Shown here: piece by piece, positions 43,969-55,075 of the stretch
How the letters are laid out: each line of letters begins with the position of its first letter
Numbering within the stretch: the first letter of the stretch is position 1
Assembly: GCF_016865585.1 (NCBI RefSeq)
Contig: NZ_JAESND010000001.1
Location: forward strand, 620,001 to 684,000
DNA: 64,000 bases
Source: Jeongeupia naejangsanensis
GTDB taxonomy: Bacteria; Pseudomonadota; Gammaproteobacteria; Burkholderiales; Chitinibacteraceae
Direction: 5' to 3'
Notes under the pieces: model-generated
Told to the model about the DNA's origin: nothing
Database searches by the model: none
What the model saw: the letters and a program-made list of their open reading frames with translations, nothing else
Position numbers and translations under genes: made by a program

Positions 43969-45330
43969 TCAGAACTTGCTGCGTGGCTTCGGCTTCGGGC
44001 CCGGCTTCTTGTTCTTGTCGTCGTAAGGATTGGCGCCACGCTTGAATTGCACCCGCAATGGCGTGCCTTGCAGCTTGAAAACCTTCATGAAGCTGCGCTC
44101 CAGATAGCGCCAGTAAGAGTCTGGCACATGATCCAGCGCATTACCGTGAACAATCACCACCGGCGGGTTGGAACCACCCTGATGCGCATAGCGCATCTTC
44201 GGTCGAACCTTACCGGCCAGCGGCGGCTGCTGACGCTCGATCATCATCTGCAAAGCATTGGTCAGCTTCGGGGTCGGAATCTTGATCATCGCGGCGGTAT
44301 ACGCCTGATCGATCGACTTGAACAGCTCGCCGACCCCCTGCCCGCCCAGCGCCGAGATGTAATGGAACTTGGCAAAATCGAGGAAGGACAGCTTGCGGTC
44401 GATCTCGCGCTTGATCCGGTCGCGCTGCTCGGCGTTCGCGGCTTCCCACTTGTTGACGGCAACGACCAGTGCACGGCCGGTTTCCATCACGAAGCTCGCA
44501 ACGCGGGCATCCTGATCCGACACTTCCTGCATTGCGTCGAGCACCAGCACGGCCACGTTGGCGTCTTCGATCGCCTGCATGGTCTTGATGACCGAGAACT
44601 TCTCGATCATTTCGGTGACCTTGCCGCGCTTGCGCACGCCAGCGGTGTCGATGATCGTGTACGGCGAGCCATTGCGCTCGAAGTCGATATAGACCGAATC
44701 GCGCGTGGTCCCCGGCTGATCGAACGCGATCACGCGCTCCTCGCCCAGCACGGCGTTCACCAGCGTGCTCTTGCCGACGTTCGGACGACCGACCACGGCA
44801 AACTTCGGGTGCGTCGACTCTTCGTCATCGACCGGCACTTCGAAACCGTCGAGGATTTCGTTGATCAGGTCACGTACGCCTTCGCCGTGGCTGGCAGAAA
44901 TCGCGACCGGGTCACCAAGACCCAGCTCGTAGAAGTCCGCGGTAACGACCGCGCGCTGCATGCCCTCGACCTTGTTGACCGCAACCCAGACCGGGCGGTC
45001 GACCTGGCGCAGCCGCTGCGCAATGATCTTGTCCTGCGGCGTGATGCCGACACGGCCGTCGACGATGAAGACGATGGCATCGGCTTCGTCAACGGCTTGC
45101 AGCGTCTGCCGCGCCATTTCGAACATGATGCCTTCGTCGACGACCGGCTCGAAACCGCCGGTATCGACAACAAAGTACGGTTTCTCACCGACGCGCCCGT
45201 GACCGTAGTGGCGGTCGCGGGTCAGACCCGGCTGATCGGCGACGAGCGCATCGCGCGTCTTGGTCAGTCGGTTGAAGAGCGTGGACTTGCCTACATTCGG
45301 CCGGCCCACGAGGGCAATCGTCGGTTTCAT
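43969..45330 (-). CDS. der: GTPase Der (EngA), ribosome assembly
   Basis: 453 residues with two tandem GTPase domains (P-loops GRPNVGKST near residue 8 and again near 185) and a C-terminal KH-like domain ending in a basic tail. It is essential for 50S maturation. It starts 17 bases after the bamB stop. It is the last gene of the rlmN-pilW-rodZ-ispG-hisS-yfgM-bamB-der run, followed after 107 bases by hfq. Confidence 0.97.
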   Translation of the reverse strand: MKPTIALVGRPNVGKSTLFNRLTKTRDALVADQPGLTRDRHYGHGRVGEKPYFVVDTGGFEPVVDEGIMFEMARQTLQAVDEADAIVFIVDGRVGITPQDKIIAQRLRQVDRPVWVAVNKVEGMQRAVVTADFYELGLGDPVAISASHGEGVRDLINEILDGFEVPVDDEESTHPKFAVVGRPNVGKSTLVNAVLGEERVIAFDQPGTTRDSVYIDFERNGSPYTIIDTAGVRKRGKVTEMIEKFSVIKTMQAIEDANVAVLVLDAMQEVSDQDARVASFVMETGRALVVAVNKWEAANAEQRDRIKREIDRKLSFLDFAKFHYISALGGQGVGELFKSIDQAYTAAMIKIPTPKLTNALQMMIERQQPPLAGKVRPKMRYAHQGGSNPPVVIVHGNALDHVPDSYWRYLERSFMKVFKLQGTPLRVQFKRGANPYDDKNKKPGPKPKPRSKF

Positions 45331-45347
45331 TGATATGGTTCTTACGT

Positions 45348-46478
45348 CTATTTCACAGTCAGCGCAAAAACGTCACCGCTTTGCGACTGCACGATCAGTT
45401 TGTTATCGAATACGACCGGCTCGGCCGCAATACGCGAGCCGTCGGTCGCCAGTTGGCCAACCAGGCTGCCGTCGTCGGATTTGAGCAAATGGACATAGCC
45501 TTCGTAGTCGGCCACGGCCACATAGTCACCGAGCATCTCCGGCGATCCGACCGAGCGCGCAACCAGTTTGTCCTGCTTCCACAGGCTGCGACCACTGTTG
45601 CGGTCGTAGCCAAGCACATTGCCGTCAGAGTCGGTCACCGCGAGGACGCGGCCATTGCCGGCGACACCGGCATAGCTTGAAACCTCGCGCGACCAGACCG
45701 GCGAGCCGTTCAGCACGTTGAAGCACGAAACCCGGCCCTGATAGGCCGCAGCGCAGACCATATTGCCGTTGACTTCAGGTGCGGAGACCACGTCAGCGAT
45801 CCGCTCGAGCTCGGTTGCGCCCTTGGGCATCGCCACCGGGCTGTCCCAAAGCACGCGACCGTCCTGCGCACCAAGCGCGACCATGCGCCCGCCCGCCAAA
45901 CCGGCCAGCGCAATCCCGCCGCGCAGCGTCATCGGCGCGTAGTTGCGCAGGATCAGTGCCGGCATCTGGCGCTGGAACTGCCACTTGAGTGCGCCATCAA
46001 CCGCGGACAGGCCGCTGATCTTGCCGTCAACGGTCCGCACCAGCACGATGCCATCGGTGATCGCCGGCGGCGAAACGATCTCGCTGCTCAGCTGAGCATG
46101 CCACATCGCTTTGCCGTCATAGCTGTAGGTAACGACTTCACCTTTGAGCGTTCCTACCGCAATCAGCCCTTCACCAGCGCCGACACCGCCCGCCAGCGGC
46201 TTGTCGAGCTTGACCTGCCACTGGCTCGCACCGTTGGCAAGCGACAGCGCGGTCAGTCGATCCGGTGCGCCGGCAACAATGAGCCGATCACCGGCTTGCG
46301 CTGGCTGGAAGCGGAAGCTGGTATCGCCCCCCACCGAGGCATGCCACACCTGGCTCAAACCCGCCTTGTTCTCGACGACAGGCAGCGGCGAAGGCGTCGG
46401 CGCGTTGCTGATCGAGCCGCACGCCGCCAACAGCAGCGCCAGCGGTGCCGCGACCAACAACTTAGACTTCATTTGCAT
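45348..46478 (-). CDS. bamB: Outer-membrane assembly lipoprotein BamB
   Basis: 376 residues. A lipoprotein signal peptide ends in LLLAACGS (lipobox Cys near residue 20). The mature part has the repeats of an eight-bladed beta-propeller (for example [20 protein letters not shown]). It assists BamA in folding outer-membrane proteins. Its ATG lies one base after the yfgM stop; an in-frame ATG two codons later is also possible. Confidence 0.95.
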   Translation of the reverse strand: MQMKSKLLVAAPLALLLAACGSISNAPTPSPLPVVENKAGLSQVWHASVGGDTSFRFQPAQAGDRLIVAGAPDRLTALSLANGASQWQVKLDKPLAGGVGAGEGLIAVGTLKGEVVTYSYDGKAMWHAQLSSEIVSPPAITDGIVLVRTVDGKISGLSAVDGALKWQFQRQMPALILRNYAPMTLRGGIALAGLAGGRMVALGAQDGRVLWDSPVAMPKGATELERIADVVSAPEVNGNMVCAAAYQGRVSCFNVLNGSPVWSREVSSYAGVAGNGRVLAVTDSDGNVLGYDRNSGRSLWKQDKLVARSVGSPEMLGDYVAVADYEGYVHLLKSDDGSLVGQLATDGSRIAAEPVVFDNKLIVQSQSGDVFALTVK

Positions 46479-46479
46479 C

Positions 46480-47109
46480 TCAATCTTTTCCCAGCGCTTC
46501 GAGTTTGACTTCGACGAACTTCAGATTCGGCGCATCCTTGGGCAGCTTCGACTGCGCATCACGATATGCATCACGCGCGCCGGCCTTGTCGCCCTTCTCC
46601 ACCAGCACATCGCCGCGAGCCTCGGCAAACAGCGCTGTAAACGCGTCGTCTTCCCGTGCCTGCAGCGTCGCCAGCGCCGCGTCAAACTGCCCGGCATCGA
46701 GCTGCAGCGCGGACAGGCGCAGCCGCGCAACATCGCGCAGTGGTGCTTCCTTGGCATTGGAGATCGCCCACTTCAGCTGCGCCTCGGCGTCGGCCGGCTT
46801 GCTGGCGTTGACGTCGGCCTTGGCCGCGAGCAGCGATGCGCGCGCTGCGTAAGCGGTCGAGCCGTACTTTTGTTCGATCGACTTCGTGGTCTCGGTCAGT
46901 TTGGCCGGGTCACTTTGAAGCTGCGTTTCGGCCTGACTGTAAAGCTCGCCGGCATCGTGCGCTTGCGATGCCTGATGACTCTGCCAACCGGCCCAGCCCC
47001 CCCAAGCCGCCAAGCCGGCCACCAAGGCGCCAGCCAGCCATTTGCCCCAGTCGTTCCACCAGGCCTTGAATTCGGCAATCTGTTCTTGTTCTTGCAGGTC
47101 AAACGCCAT
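46480..47109 (-). CDS. yfgM: YfgM, ancillary SecYEG translocon subunit
   Basis: 209 residues. One transmembrane helix (about 22-44, rich in Ala/Gly/Trp) and a TPR-like periplasmic domain. In E. coli it links SecYEG to the chaperone PpiD. It lies between hisS (44 bases upstream) and bamB (1 base downstream), the usual order. Composition and length are normal. Confidence 0.93.
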   Translation of the reverse strand: MAFDLQEQEQIAEFKAWWNDWGKWLAGALVAGLAAWGGWAGWQSHQASQAHDAGELYSQAETQLQSDPAKLTETTKSIEQKYGSTAYAARASLLAAKADVNASKPADAEAQLKWAISNAKEAPLRDVARLRLSALQLDAGQFDAALATLQAREDDAFTALFAEARGDVLVEKGDKAGARDAYRDAQSKLPKDAPNLKFVEVKLEALGKD

Positions 47110-47153
47110 TGCTGTCCCCGTGCGATCTTCAGTCGTTTATTGAATGTCGGCGA

Positions 47154-48425
47154 TTATGCCGCAGCGCTCAGGCGTGCGACCAGTTCGTTCTGCGGCACGA
47201 CCTGCTGATCGCCTCCGGATTCACCGGTCAGACGCTTGAGATTGGCCGTTGCCGCTGCTGCTTCTTCATCGCCGATGACGACGGCGAAATGCGCACCGCT
47301 GGCATCGGCCTTCTTGAATTGCGATTTGAAACTGCCACCGCCGGCGTGCAGCACAACCTTGAGACCGGCCTCGCGCAATTCGCGCGCAACACGGAATGCA
47401 GAGCGCGCAGCTGCTTCGCCCGCGTGTACCAGATAGACATCCGGCACCGCACGCGGTGCATCCACGCCCTGGGTTTCAAGCAGCAGGATCAGGCGCTCGA
47501 TGCCCATTGCAAAACCGACCGCCGGACAAGGCTTGCCGCCAAGTTGTTCGACGAGGCCGTCGTAGCGGCCACCGGCAGCTACAGTTGCCTGCGCACCAAG
47601 CTGATCGGTCGTCCACTCGAACACCGAGCGGTTGTAGTAATCGAGCCCGCGTACCAGACGATGGTTCAGTGAGTAGCTCAGACCGGCATCGTCGAGCAGA
47701 CGGCACAGCCCGGTAAAATGCGCACGGGATTCTTCACCAAGGAATTCGGCCAGCTTGGGCGCGTTTTCGGCCATGTCCTGCAGCGCAGGATTTTTGGTAT
47801 CGAGTACGCGCAGCGGGTTGGTATACAGCCGGCGCTTGCCATCCTCGTCGAGGATGTCGACGTGCTTTTCCAGATATGCGATCAATGCCTGACGGTGCGC
47901 GGCGCGCTCGACCGAGTCGCCGAGCGTATTGAGCTCTAGCTTCAGGCCCGTGAGGCCGAGCCGGCGCCACAGGTCGGCAAGCATCACGATCATCTCGGCA
48001 TCGACATCCGGGCCGTTGAAGCCGAACGCCTCCACACCGACCTGATGGAACTGGCGATAACGGCCCTTCTGCGGCCGTTCGTGGCGGAACATCGGTCCGG
48101 TGTACCACAGGCGTTGGGTCTGGTTGTACAGCATGCCGTGTTCGATGCAGGCGCGCACGCAACCGGCGGTCCCTTCGGGGCGCAAAACCAGCTGTTCGCC
48201 GTTGAGGCTGTCCTCGAACGCGTACATTTCCTTTTCGACGATATCGGTATGTTCACCGACGCCCCGCACGAACAGTTGCGTCGCCTCGACGATCGGCGTG
48301 CGGATCTGGTTGTAGCCGTAGGCGGCAAGCCAGTCGCGCACCACGGCGTCGAAATGCTGCCAGCGTGCACCTTCCTGCGGCAGGATGTCGTTCATGCCGC
48401 GAATGCCTTGAATCGTTTGTGCCAT
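47154..48425 (-). CDS. hisS: Histidyl-tRNA synthetase
   Basis: 423 residues. A class II synthetase with [14 protein letters not shown] at the N-terminus, motif 2 region [17 protein letters not shown] and the histidine-binding [17 protein letters not shown]. The C-terminal anticodon-binding domain ends after LVARLSAAA. It begins 2 bases after the ispG stop on the minus strand. All catalytic blocks are present; not to be confused with hisZ (38936-40090). Confidence 0.97.
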   Translation of the reverse strand: MAQTIQGIRGMNDILPQEGARWQHFDAVVRDWLAAYGYNQIRTPIVEATQLFVRGVGEHTDIVEKEMYAFEDSLNGEQLVLRPEGTAGCVRACIEHGMLYNQTQRLWYTGPMFRHERPQKGRYRQFHQVGVEAFGFNGPDVDAEMIVMLADLWRRLGLTGLKLELNTLGDSVERAAHRQALIAYLEKHVDILDEDGKRRLYTNPLRVLDTKNPALQDMAENAPKLAEFLGEESRAHFTGLCRLLDDAGLSYSLNHRLVRGLDYYNRSVFEWTTDQLGAQATVAAGGRYDGLVEQLGGKPCPAVGFAMGIERLILLLETQGVDAPRAVPDVYLVHAGEAAARSAFRVARELREAGLKVVLHAGGGSFKSQFKKADASGAHFAVVIGDEEAAAATANLKRLTGESGGDQQVVPQNELVARLSAAA

Positions 48426-48427
48426 GT

Positions 48428-49711
48428 TTATCGAATCGGTTGAAGCGGAATGGTTTTGGCGGCCGCAACGGCACGGCGCTTCACACCGCCGTCGCCATAG
48501 TTGCTGACCACATAATTTTCGACGATGGCCTGGAACTCCTCGGCCACCTGCTCGCCCTTGAGCGTGACGGTTTTTTCACCGTCGACGTAGACCGGACAGA
48601 CCGGCACTTCGCCGGTACCGGGCAGGCTGATGCCGATATCGGCCAGCTTGGACTCACCCGGACCGTTGACGACACAGCCCATCACCGCGACCTTCATGTC
48701 CTCGACACCGGGGTAGGCTTCGCGCCAGACCGGCATCTGCTCGCGCAGGAAGGACTGGATCTTCTGGGCCAGCTCCTGGAACACCGTCGACGTCGTCCGG
48801 CCACACCCGGGGCAGGCGGTGACCAGCGGGGTGAACGCGCGCAGGCCCATCGTCTGCAGCAGCTCCTGCGCGACGATGACTTCCTTGGTCCGGTCGCCGC
48901 CCGGTTCGGGCGTCAGCGAGATGCGGATGGTGTCGCCGATGCCTTCCTGCAGCAGCACGGCCAGCGCAGCGCTCGACGCGACAATGCCCTTGCTGCCCAT
49001 GCCGGCTTCGGTCAGGCCGAGGTGGAGCGGGTAGTCGCAGCGCCCCCCCAGATCGCGGTACACGGCGATCAGGTCCTGCACGTGCGAGACCTTGCACGAC
49101 AGGATGATCTGGTCCGGGCTCAGGCCCCAGGCGATTGCCTGATCGGCCGATTCCAGTGCCGAGCGGATCAGTGCCTCGCGCATGATGGCCTCGACCGACA
49201 GCGGCACGGCGCGCTTGGCATTCTCGTCCATCAGCCGGGTGGCCATGCTCTGGTCGAGCGACCCCCAGTTGACACCGATACGCACGGCCTTTTGGTACTC
49301 GATGGCCTTCTCGACCATGAACGCGAATTTTTCGTCGCGCTTGCTGCCCTTGCCGACATTGCCCGGATTGATCCGGTACTTGGCCAGTGCTTCGGCACAG
49401 TCCGGATAGTCACGCAGCAGCCGGTCGCCGTTGAAGTGGAAATCCCCCACCAACGGCACCTTGCAGCCCCAGTTCTCCAGCTTGGTCTTGATGTTGCCGA
49501 CCTGGGCCGCGGCTTCCGGGCTGTTGACGGTGATGCGCACGACTTCGGAGCCGGCGCGCCACAGTTCGAAAATCTGCCGCGCGGTACCTTCGGCATCAGC
49601 GGTATCGGTATTGGTCATCGACTGCACGACGACCGGATGGTCGCTGCCAACCATGACATGGCCGACGCGAACCTGGCGGGTCGCGCGGCGGGGAATCAGA
49701 ATGTCGCTCAT
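48428..49711 (-). CDS. ispG: (E)-4-hydroxy-3-methylbut-2-enyl-diphosphate synthase
   Basis: 427 residues. A [4Fe-4S] enzyme of the MEP pathway of isoprenoid synthesis. Cluster cysteines are in CPGCGR and CVVNGPGE; the N-terminal TIM barrel starts with [20 protein letters not shown]. The Bacteroidetes-type insertion is absent, so it is the standard proteobacterial form. It starts 6 bases after rodZ and precedes hisS by 2 bases. Confidence 0.97.
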   Translation of the reverse strand: MSDILIPRRATRQVRVGHVMVGSDHPVVVQSMTNTDTADAEGTARQIFELWRAGSEVVRITVNSPEAAAQVGNIKTKLENWGCKVPLVGDFHFNGDRLLRDYPDCAEALAKYRINPGNVGKGSKRDEKFAFMVEKAIEYQKAVRIGVNWGSLDQSMATRLMDENAKRAVPLSVEAIMREALIRSALESADQAIAWGLSPDQIILSCKVSHVQDLIAVYRDLGGRCDYPLHLGLTEAGMGSKGIVASSAALAVLLQEGIGDTIRISLTPEPGGDRTKEVIVAQELLQTMGLRAFTPLVTACPGCGRTTSTVFQELAQKIQSFLREQMPVWREAYPGVEDMKVAVMGCVVNGPGESKLADIGISLPGTGEVPVCPVYVDGEKTVTLKGEQVAEEFQAIVENYVVSNYGDGGVKRRAVAAAKTIPLQPIR

Positions 49712-49717
49712 CGGGTC

Positions 49718-50584
49718 TTACTTGAGTTCCAGCGTCGCCACGTCGGACCGGCTGTACTGCGCCAGATCCACGCGTTGGCCACGCAGATAAAGTTGGGTTT
49801 TTGGTGCGTTGCCGATCTTGATCCGGTACGGGGCAACACCCCCAAGACTGCGCTCGTCACCGGCCTTGAGGACTTCGGAAATCAGCTTGTTGCCACCGGC
49901 ATCGATCACCTGAATCCACGAATCCTGTTCGACCACAAGGCGCAATTCGCCATTACCAGCAACGGCCACAGCCGAAGCAGCAGCGCTTGCCGGAGCCGGC
50001 GTCACCGCAGCGGCAACCGGCGCGGATGCCACCTCACTGGCAACGTCGCTTGCAACAACGGCATCGGATGCAATCACTTCGACCGGTGCCGACGCTTCCG
50101 GCAGGGTCAGAATGGCGGTCGTCACATTCAGCTCGGGCTCGGCCGGCTGCTGCAGATACCAGAACACACCGCCAGCGCCGATGATCAGGCCCGCGATCAC
50201 GACCAGCGCCAGCTGCAGCGGACGCCCGCGACCACTGCCGATACTGCCGACATTGAACGTTGCCTCTTCGGTCAGATGCGGCAACGATGCCTGCTCGCGC
50301 TCGACCGGCAGCTCGGTGGTCAAGCGTGCGACTAGCGGTTCGGGATCGAGGTGCAGCAAACGGGCGTAGTTGCGCACGAAGCCACGAGCGAACGTGTTGC
50401 CGGGCAGATCGCCAAAGCGGTCTTCCTCGATCGCAGTAACTTGGCCACGGGTCAGCTTGAGCTGATGCACGACGTCGTCGATCGAAAGGCCAAGCGATTC
50501 GCGCTGCTGGCGCAACTGCACGCCGACGCCGGCTTGCGGCTCGGAAGGAGACTCTGGGGGAGTTTGGATCGGCTCGTCTGTCAT
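49718..50584 (-). CDS. rodZ: Cytoskeletal protein RodZ
   Basis: 288 residues. An N-terminal helix-turn-helix (about 20-85: GVQLRQQRESLGLSIDDVVH), one transmembrane helix (about 123-143), an Ala/Pro/Val-rich periplasmic linker (about 150-205) and a C-terminal beta-rich DUF4115 domain. RodZ links MreB to the membrane and controls cell width. It starts 2 bases after the pilW stop; ispG follows. Confidence 0.93.
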   Translation of the reverse strand: MTDEPIQTPPESPSEPQAGVGVQLRQQRESLGLSIDDVVHQLKLTRGQVTAIEEDRFGDLPGNTFARGFVRNYARLLHLDPEPLVARLTTELPVEREQASLPHLTEEATFNVGSIGSGRGRPLQLALVVIAGLIIGAGGVFWYLQQPAEPELNVTTAILTLPEASAPVEVIASDAVVASDVASEVASAPVAAAVTPAPASAAASAVAVAGNGELRLVVEQDSWIQVIDAGGNKLISEVLKAGDERSLGGVAPYRIKIGNAPKTQLYLRGQRVDLAQYSRSDVATLELK

Positions 50585-50586
50585 CG

Positions 50587-51336
50587 TTATTCGTATTGGC
50601 CGGCAGCCAGTTTGGTCGTTTCCAACGAATCGGGGTATTGCTTGCGCAGCTCCTGCGCATAACGGCTGACGCCATCCGCATTGCCAAGACCGCGCTCGAT
50701 GCGCAGGTTAAGCCAGGTCAGCGCCGCGCCGGGTCGGGTGGTTTTCGTCAGCACCAGCGCATAACGCTTGGCGGCGACAAAATCCTTGGTTTTCAGGCTC
50801 AGTTCGGCCAACTGGTAGTTGGCAGGCGCAAAATTCGGCCGGTACTGCAACGCACGCTCGAAGTAACGCTTCGCTGTCGCGTTGTCATCGTTCTTTTGCG
50901 CGCACTGACCGGCGTTGAGTGCCGTTTTTTCCGGCGTATCGTACAGCGGGTTGCTCAGGGCCCGGTCGTAATAACCCAGCCCTTCCTGCATCTGGCCGTG
51001 CTCGCACAGGAACCAGCCGTAATTGTGGTTGGCGTCCGGGTCATCCGGCGACAGCCGCAAGGCCTCCTGGAAATTCCGTTTTGCCTTGTCGTCGTCCTTG
51101 ATTTCGGCATAAATCAGACCGAGCATCGTGTAGGCGGGCGAATACTTGCTGTCGGCCTCGATCGCCTTGGTGGCTTCGTCAATGGCCACGGCGTAACGCC
51201 CGAGCCGGAAATACTCGGCAGCGAGCTGGGTTCGCACATTGGCACGACGATCCGGCGAGGTGTCGCCATCGGCAGCCAAGGCTGCGCCGCTCGCGAGCAG
51301 GATTGCAAACAGCAGTACGAACGAACGCAGACTCAT
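50587..51336 (-). CDS. pilW: Type IV pilus biogenesis/stability protein PilW (PilF)
   Basis: 249 residues after choosing the ATG at 51336, which has GAGGAAGAA just before it; the frame is open for 85 more residues upstream. A signal peptide (LLFAILLASGAALA) leads to about six TPR repeats (for example AAEYFRLGRYAVAIDEATKA). It is a pilotin for the PilQ secretin. It starts 11 bases after the rlmN stop. Confidence 0.92.
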   Translation of the reverse strand: MSLRSFVLLFAILLASGAALAADGDTSPDRRANVRTQLAAEYFRLGRYAVAIDEATKAIEADSKYSPAYTMLGLIYAEIKDDDKAKRNFQEALRLSPDDPDANHNYGWFLCEHGQMQEGLGYYDRALSNPLYDTPEKTALNAGQCAQKNDDNATAKRYFERALQYRPNFAPANYQLAELSLKTKDFVAAKRYALVLTKTTRPGAALTWLNLRIERGLGNADGVSRYAQELRKQYPDSLETTKLAAGQYE

Positions 51337-51347
51337 TTCTTCCTCGT

Positions 51348-52472
51348 TTACGGTCGGAACGTGATCGGCCGGACTTCCCCGGCATGCTTCTCGGCACGAC
51401 GGGTCTTGTCCTTGACCTGACCGGCCAGCTGGCCGCAGGCGGCGTCGATATCGTCGCCGCGGGTCTTGCGCACGGTCACGATGTAACCGGCGTCGATCAC
51501 GATATCCCGGAACGCGAGGATAGCATCCCGGCCCGATCGCTTGTAGTCCGCGCCCGGGAACGGGTTCCACGGAATCAGATTGATCTTGCACGGCACGTTG
51601 CGCAGCAGCGCGGCCAGCTGGCGCGCATGCTCGGGCTGATCGTTGACGCCGGCAAGCATCACGTATTCGAAAGTGATGAAATCGCGCGGTGCCTTTTCCA
51701 GATACCGGTTGCAGGCTGCCAGCAGCTCTTTCAGCGGGTACTTCTTGTTGATCGGTACGATTTCGTCGCGGATCGCGTCATTCGGCGCATGCAGACTGAC
51801 GGCCAGCGCCACCGGACAGGCATCGCGCAGCCGGTCCATTGCCGGCACGAGACCCGACGTCGACAGCGTGACGCGGCGACGGCTCAGACCGTAGGCATTG
51901 TCGTCGAGCATCAAGCGCAAGGCGGCCACGACATTGTCGAAATTGGCCAGTGGCTCACCCATGCCCATCATCACGACGTTCGAAACGACACGCCCGCCCT
52001 CTTCCAGCGGCGCACCGATGCGCGCCTGCTCGGCAGAAAGGCGGTTGTTGGCCCACCACAGCTGACCGATGATTTCGCCGGTACTGAGGTTGCGATTGAA
52101 ACCCTGCTTGGCAGTCGAACAGAAGCCGCAATCGAGGGCACAGCCAACCTGGCTGGAGACACACAGCGTGCCACGATCATCCTCGGGGATGAACACGGTC
52201 TCGATACCGTTACCGGTACCGACATCAAGCAGCCACTTGGCGGTGCCGTCCGTGGCGATCTGCTCGGCGAGCAGCCCCGGAATCGTCACCGCCGCGTCGG
52301 CGGCAAGCTTGCTGCGGAACGACTTGGCGATGTCGGTCATCTGCTCGAAATCCGCCACGCCGCGCTGATGAACCCACTTGAGCAACTGCTTGGCGCGGAA
52401 CGGCTTTTCGCCGTACTTCACCATCAGTTCGGCAAGCGCCTGCGCATCGTAATCGAGTAGATTGACCGACAT
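51348..52472 (-). CDS. rlmN: Dual-specificity rRNA/tRNA methyltransferase RlmN
   Basis: 374 residues. A radical-SAM enzyme that methylates A2503 of 23S rRNA and A37 of tRNA. The CxxxCxxC cluster motif is in [18 protein letters not shown]; the catalytic Cys that is methylated, and the base-capturing Cys near the end ([11 protein letters not shown]), are present. It starts 11 bases after the ndk stop and leads into pilW. Confidence 0.96.
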   Translation of the reverse strand: MSVNLLDYDAQALAELMVKYGEKPFRAKQLLKWVHQRGVADFEQMTDIAKSFRSKLAADAAVTIPGLLAEQIATDGTAKWLLDVGTGNGIETVFIPEDDRGTLCVSSQVGCALDCGFCSTAKQGFNRNLSTGEIIGQLWWANNRLSAEQARIGAPLEEGGRVVSNVVMMGMGEPLANFDNVVAALRLMLDDNAYGLSRRRVTLSTSGLVPAMDRLRDACPVALAVSLHAPNDAIRDEIVPINKKYPLKELLAACNRYLEKAPRDFITFEYVMLAGVNDQPEHARQLAALLRNVPCKINLIPWNPFPGADYKRSGRDAILAFRDIVIDAGYIVTVRKTRGDDIDAACGQLAGQVKDKTRRAEKHAGEVRPITFRP

Positions 52473-52483
52473 CTCAGTATTCC

Positions 52484-52909
52484 TTAGCGGCCGTACACTT
52501 CGCTCGAAGCGAAGAAGTAGGCGATTTCGATTGCAGCATTTTCAGCCGAATCGGAGCCGTGAACGGCGTTGGCATCGATCGAATCGGCAAAATCGGCACG
52601 GATGGTGCCCTTGTCGGCCTGCTTCGGGTCGGTTGCGCCCATCAGTTTACGGTTCTTGAGGATGGCGCCTTCGCCTTCCAGCGCCTGGATCATCACCGGA
52701 CCGGAGATCATGAACGACACCAGATCGTTGAAGAACGGGCGTGCCTTGTGCACGGCGTAGAAGCCTTCGGCTTCGGCGCGCGACAGGTGCTTCATTTTGG
52801 CGGCGACGACCTTGAGGCCGGCCGATTCGAAACGGTCGTAGATCTTGCCGATTACGTTCTTGCCGACTGCGTCGGGCTTCACGATCGACAGGGTGCGTTC
52901 AATAGCCAT
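52484..52909 (-). CDS. ndk: Nucleoside diphosphate kinase
   Basis: 141 residues. The catalytic His is in [12 protein letters not shown] and the N-terminal [15 protein letters not shown] block is intact. It balances nucleoside triphosphates. It is the first gene of the rlmN-pilW-rodZ-ispG-hisS-yfgM-bamB-der run on the minus strand. A promoter is expected in 52910-53084, which it shares with the divergent SPOR gene. Confidence 0.97.
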   Translation of the reverse strand: MAIERTLSIVKPDAVGKNVIGKIYDRFESAGLKVVAAKMKHLSRAEAEGFYAVHKARPFFNDLVSFMISGPVMIQALEGEGAILKNRKLMGATDPKQADKGTIRADFADSIDANAVHGSDSAENAAIEIAYFFASSEVYGR

Positions 52910-53084
52910 GGGACAAACTCCGGTGGTTTCGTTTAAGAGACAAATGAATTTTGGTCTGGTTTACACTGCGGGCCGAAATCGGCTAGCCTCGAAGGGACTA
53001 CACCGCTTCCGGCCGTAATCTGCGGCTGGACAGCCAAGTATTATAACAAAATCAAGCCGTTTGGCTTGCACTCCCTTGTCGACC

Positions 53085-53816
53085 ATGAGCGAAACGCCCG
53101 AACGGGACGCCGACAGCGGCACCACTCCCGACCCCATCGCCGAACAACGCTCGCGTCAGAAGCTGCACACGCAGCTGTACTGGCGCCTTGGCATTGCCGT
53201 TGCGCTGATCGGACTGGTAATCGGCGCCCTGCAACTGCTCGACCGCTCAAAGCAAGCCGCCACCCCGACACCCCAAATCGCATCGCCAAGTCCGATTGCG
53301 AGCGCGCCGGCTACCAGCACCGCCTCAGCGGCCGCGATCGAACCGGCGGCAGAGCCGGCGCCATCGGCCGCCAGCATGCCCGCCAGTGCGCCGGAAGCGA
53401 TCTCCCCGCATGCACCGACCACGGCAATGCCACCCCGCCAGCAGAACGCATCGCAGCAAGCCGCAGCAGAAGCGCCGACGGCACCACGGACCGCCAAACC
53501 GGCGCCGGCAGTCGAAGCCCCTGCCCAGGCTGCTGCACAACCATCAGCCAGAACGGCAGTAGTACCCGCAGCGGTAGCCGCACCAGCCGTCATCAGGCGT
53601 GCCGATGGCTACACAGTACAAGCAGGGGTGTTCCTGCACTCGGACAACGCCGAGAAACTGCTGCGCAAGCTGCAGGCTGCTGGCGTGCCGGCCTATCTGG
53701 AAACCCGGGTCCAGATCGGCCCGTTCAAGACCCGCGCCGAGGCGGATGCAGCCGCACGCAAGCTGCGCCAGCTGGGCATCACCCCGGTCATTGCACCTGC
53801 ATTGAATCAGGACTGA
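53085..53816 (+). CDS. SPOR-domain membrane protein
   Basis: 243 residues. A short cytoplasmic N-terminus, one transmembrane helix (about 30-50), a long Ala/Pro/Thr/Ser-rich linker (about 55-155) and a C-terminal SPOR domain (about 165-243, GYTVQAGVFLHSDNAEKL). SPOR domains bind denuded peptidoglycan glycans at division sites. The ATG at 53085 has no strong ribosome-binding site; a TTG at 53061 is in frame. It is divergent from ndk. A GC-rich stem (53823-53849) without a T-run follows the stop. Confidence 0.85.
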   Translation: MSETPERDADSGTTPDPIAEQRSRQKLHTQLYWRLGIAVALIGLVIGALQLLDRSKQAATPTPQIASPSPIASAPATSTASAAAIEPAAEPAPSAASMPASAPEAISPHAPTTAMPPRQQNASQQAAAEAPTAPRTAKPAPAVEAPAQAAAQPSARTAVVPAAVAAPAVIRRADGYTVQAGVFLHSDNAEKLLRKLQAAGVPAYLETRVQIGPFKTRAEADAAARKLRQLGITPVIAPALNQD

Positions 53817-53863
53817 GAACGACCTGCCGAGCGTGACTCGCCCGGCAGGACTGCACCAACCCT

Positions 53864-55012
53864 CTAAGCCAGCCAGGCCGGCAGTTGCGCAACCAGCGCC
53901 TGCCGCTCCTTGGTCGCCGCCCCCAGCAGCGCGAAACCGACCAAACCGCCTTCGGCCGAGATACAGCGCGCAATCAACCCACCCTCGACGTCTTCGCATT
54001 GCCACTCGCCCTCACCGGCAACCGGCGGCGCAACCACGGTCGGGCATGATGGCGTTTTCACCAGCACCGGCATCGCCGGGTAACGCACCGGCGTTGCAGT
54101 GCCGGCGAGTGTCGCGGCCAGCGCCCGGGCCTGCTGCATGATCGGCATCACGAACGGCAGGTTCAGACCGGCGACTTCGGCACAATCGCCGACTGCATAG
54201 ACGTGCGGCACCGACGTCTGCAGCGAGGCAGCAACAACAACGCCCCGCGCCACCGCCAGCCCGGCCGCTTCCGCCAGCGTCGTGCGCGGACGCAGACCGA
54301 CCGCCGACAGCACCAGATCGGCCGGAACCCGGGCACCACTTTCAAGCACGACTTCGTAGCCTGCGCCGACGCGCTCCACCCGCTGCGCACTGTCGCCACA
54401 GCGGAATCCCACACCGGCATCGGTCAGCCTCTCGGCAAGCAAGGCCCCCGCCTGCGGCGGCAAAAGACGCGACAACGGCGCCGCAGCCGGATCGATCACG
54501 GTCGGCTTGATTTCGCGTGCCAGCAGGTCATTGGCAAACTCGCAGCCAATCAGGCCGGCACCGAGAATGGCCACCTGCCTTGCACTCTCGAGTCGCTCGG
54601 AAAAACGGGCGTAATCGCCGAGATCGTTGACCGACAGCACGTCATCCGCACCATCACCCAGCAAGGGTAGCCGTACCGGATCCGCCCCGAGGGCAAGCAC
54701 CAGATCACGATACGCCAACACCTCGCCATCAACGAGCGTGACGGTGCGTGCGACCGTATCGATGGCGGCGACTTCGGTATTCGCCCTGATCGTGGCCTTG
54801 AGTTCCTCGGCCATTTTGGCGGCCGGCTTCATCACCAGGGTAGCCGGCGTTTTTTTGCCCGCCAGCGCGTTCGACAGCATCGGCTTGGAATAGAAATCCG
54901 CAGCATCACGCGCGACGATCACCAGCGGGGTTTCGGCATCGAGCTTGCGCCATTCGCGAGCAAGGTTGTAACCGGCCAAACCGGCACCGACGATTACGAC
55001 AGGGGCAGTCAT
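53864..55012 (-). CDS. FAD-dependent oxidoreductase, rubredoxin-reductase like
   Basis: 382 residues. Two Rossmann motifs (VIVGAGLAGYNLAREW near the N-terminus and VAILGAGLIGCEFANDL near residue 147) and the FAD-binding VYAVGDCAEVAGL segment are those of NAD(P)H-dependent rubredoxin/ferredoxin reductases. The C-terminal domain (about 310-382) contains LVGFALLGAATKERQALVAQ, like rubredoxin reductases. No rubredoxin gene is near. It lies 63 bases downstream of oxyR on the same strand, so peroxide-stress control is plausible. Confidence 0.88.
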   Translation of the reverse strand: MTAPVVIVGAGLAGYNLAREWRKLDAETPLVIVARDAADFYSKPMLSNALAGKKTPATLVMKPAAKMAEELKATIRANTEVAAIDTVARTVTLVDGEVLAYRDLVLALGADPVRLPLLGDGADDVLSVNDLGDYARFSERLESARQVAILGAGLIGCEFANDLLAREIKPTVIDPAAAPLSRLLPPQAGALLAERLTDAGVGFRCGDSAQRVERVGAGYEVVLESGARVPADLVLSAVGLRPRTTLAEAAGLAVARGVVVAASLQTSVPHVYAVGDCAEVAGLNLPFVMPIMQQARALAATLAGTATPVRYPAMPVLVKTPSCPTVVAPPVAGEGEWQCEDVEGGLIARCISAEGGLVGFALLGAATKERQALVAQLPAWLA

Positions 55013-55075
55013 CTCAACTCCAGACGGGAAAAGGCCGGACGCAACAGCGCCCGGCCCTGGTTGAATTCAAGGGGA

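Noticed and set aside
48365-50335. 656-codon plus-strand frame opposite ispG and rodZ
   Set aside because: Antisense to two intact core genes; no domain or start signal supports it.
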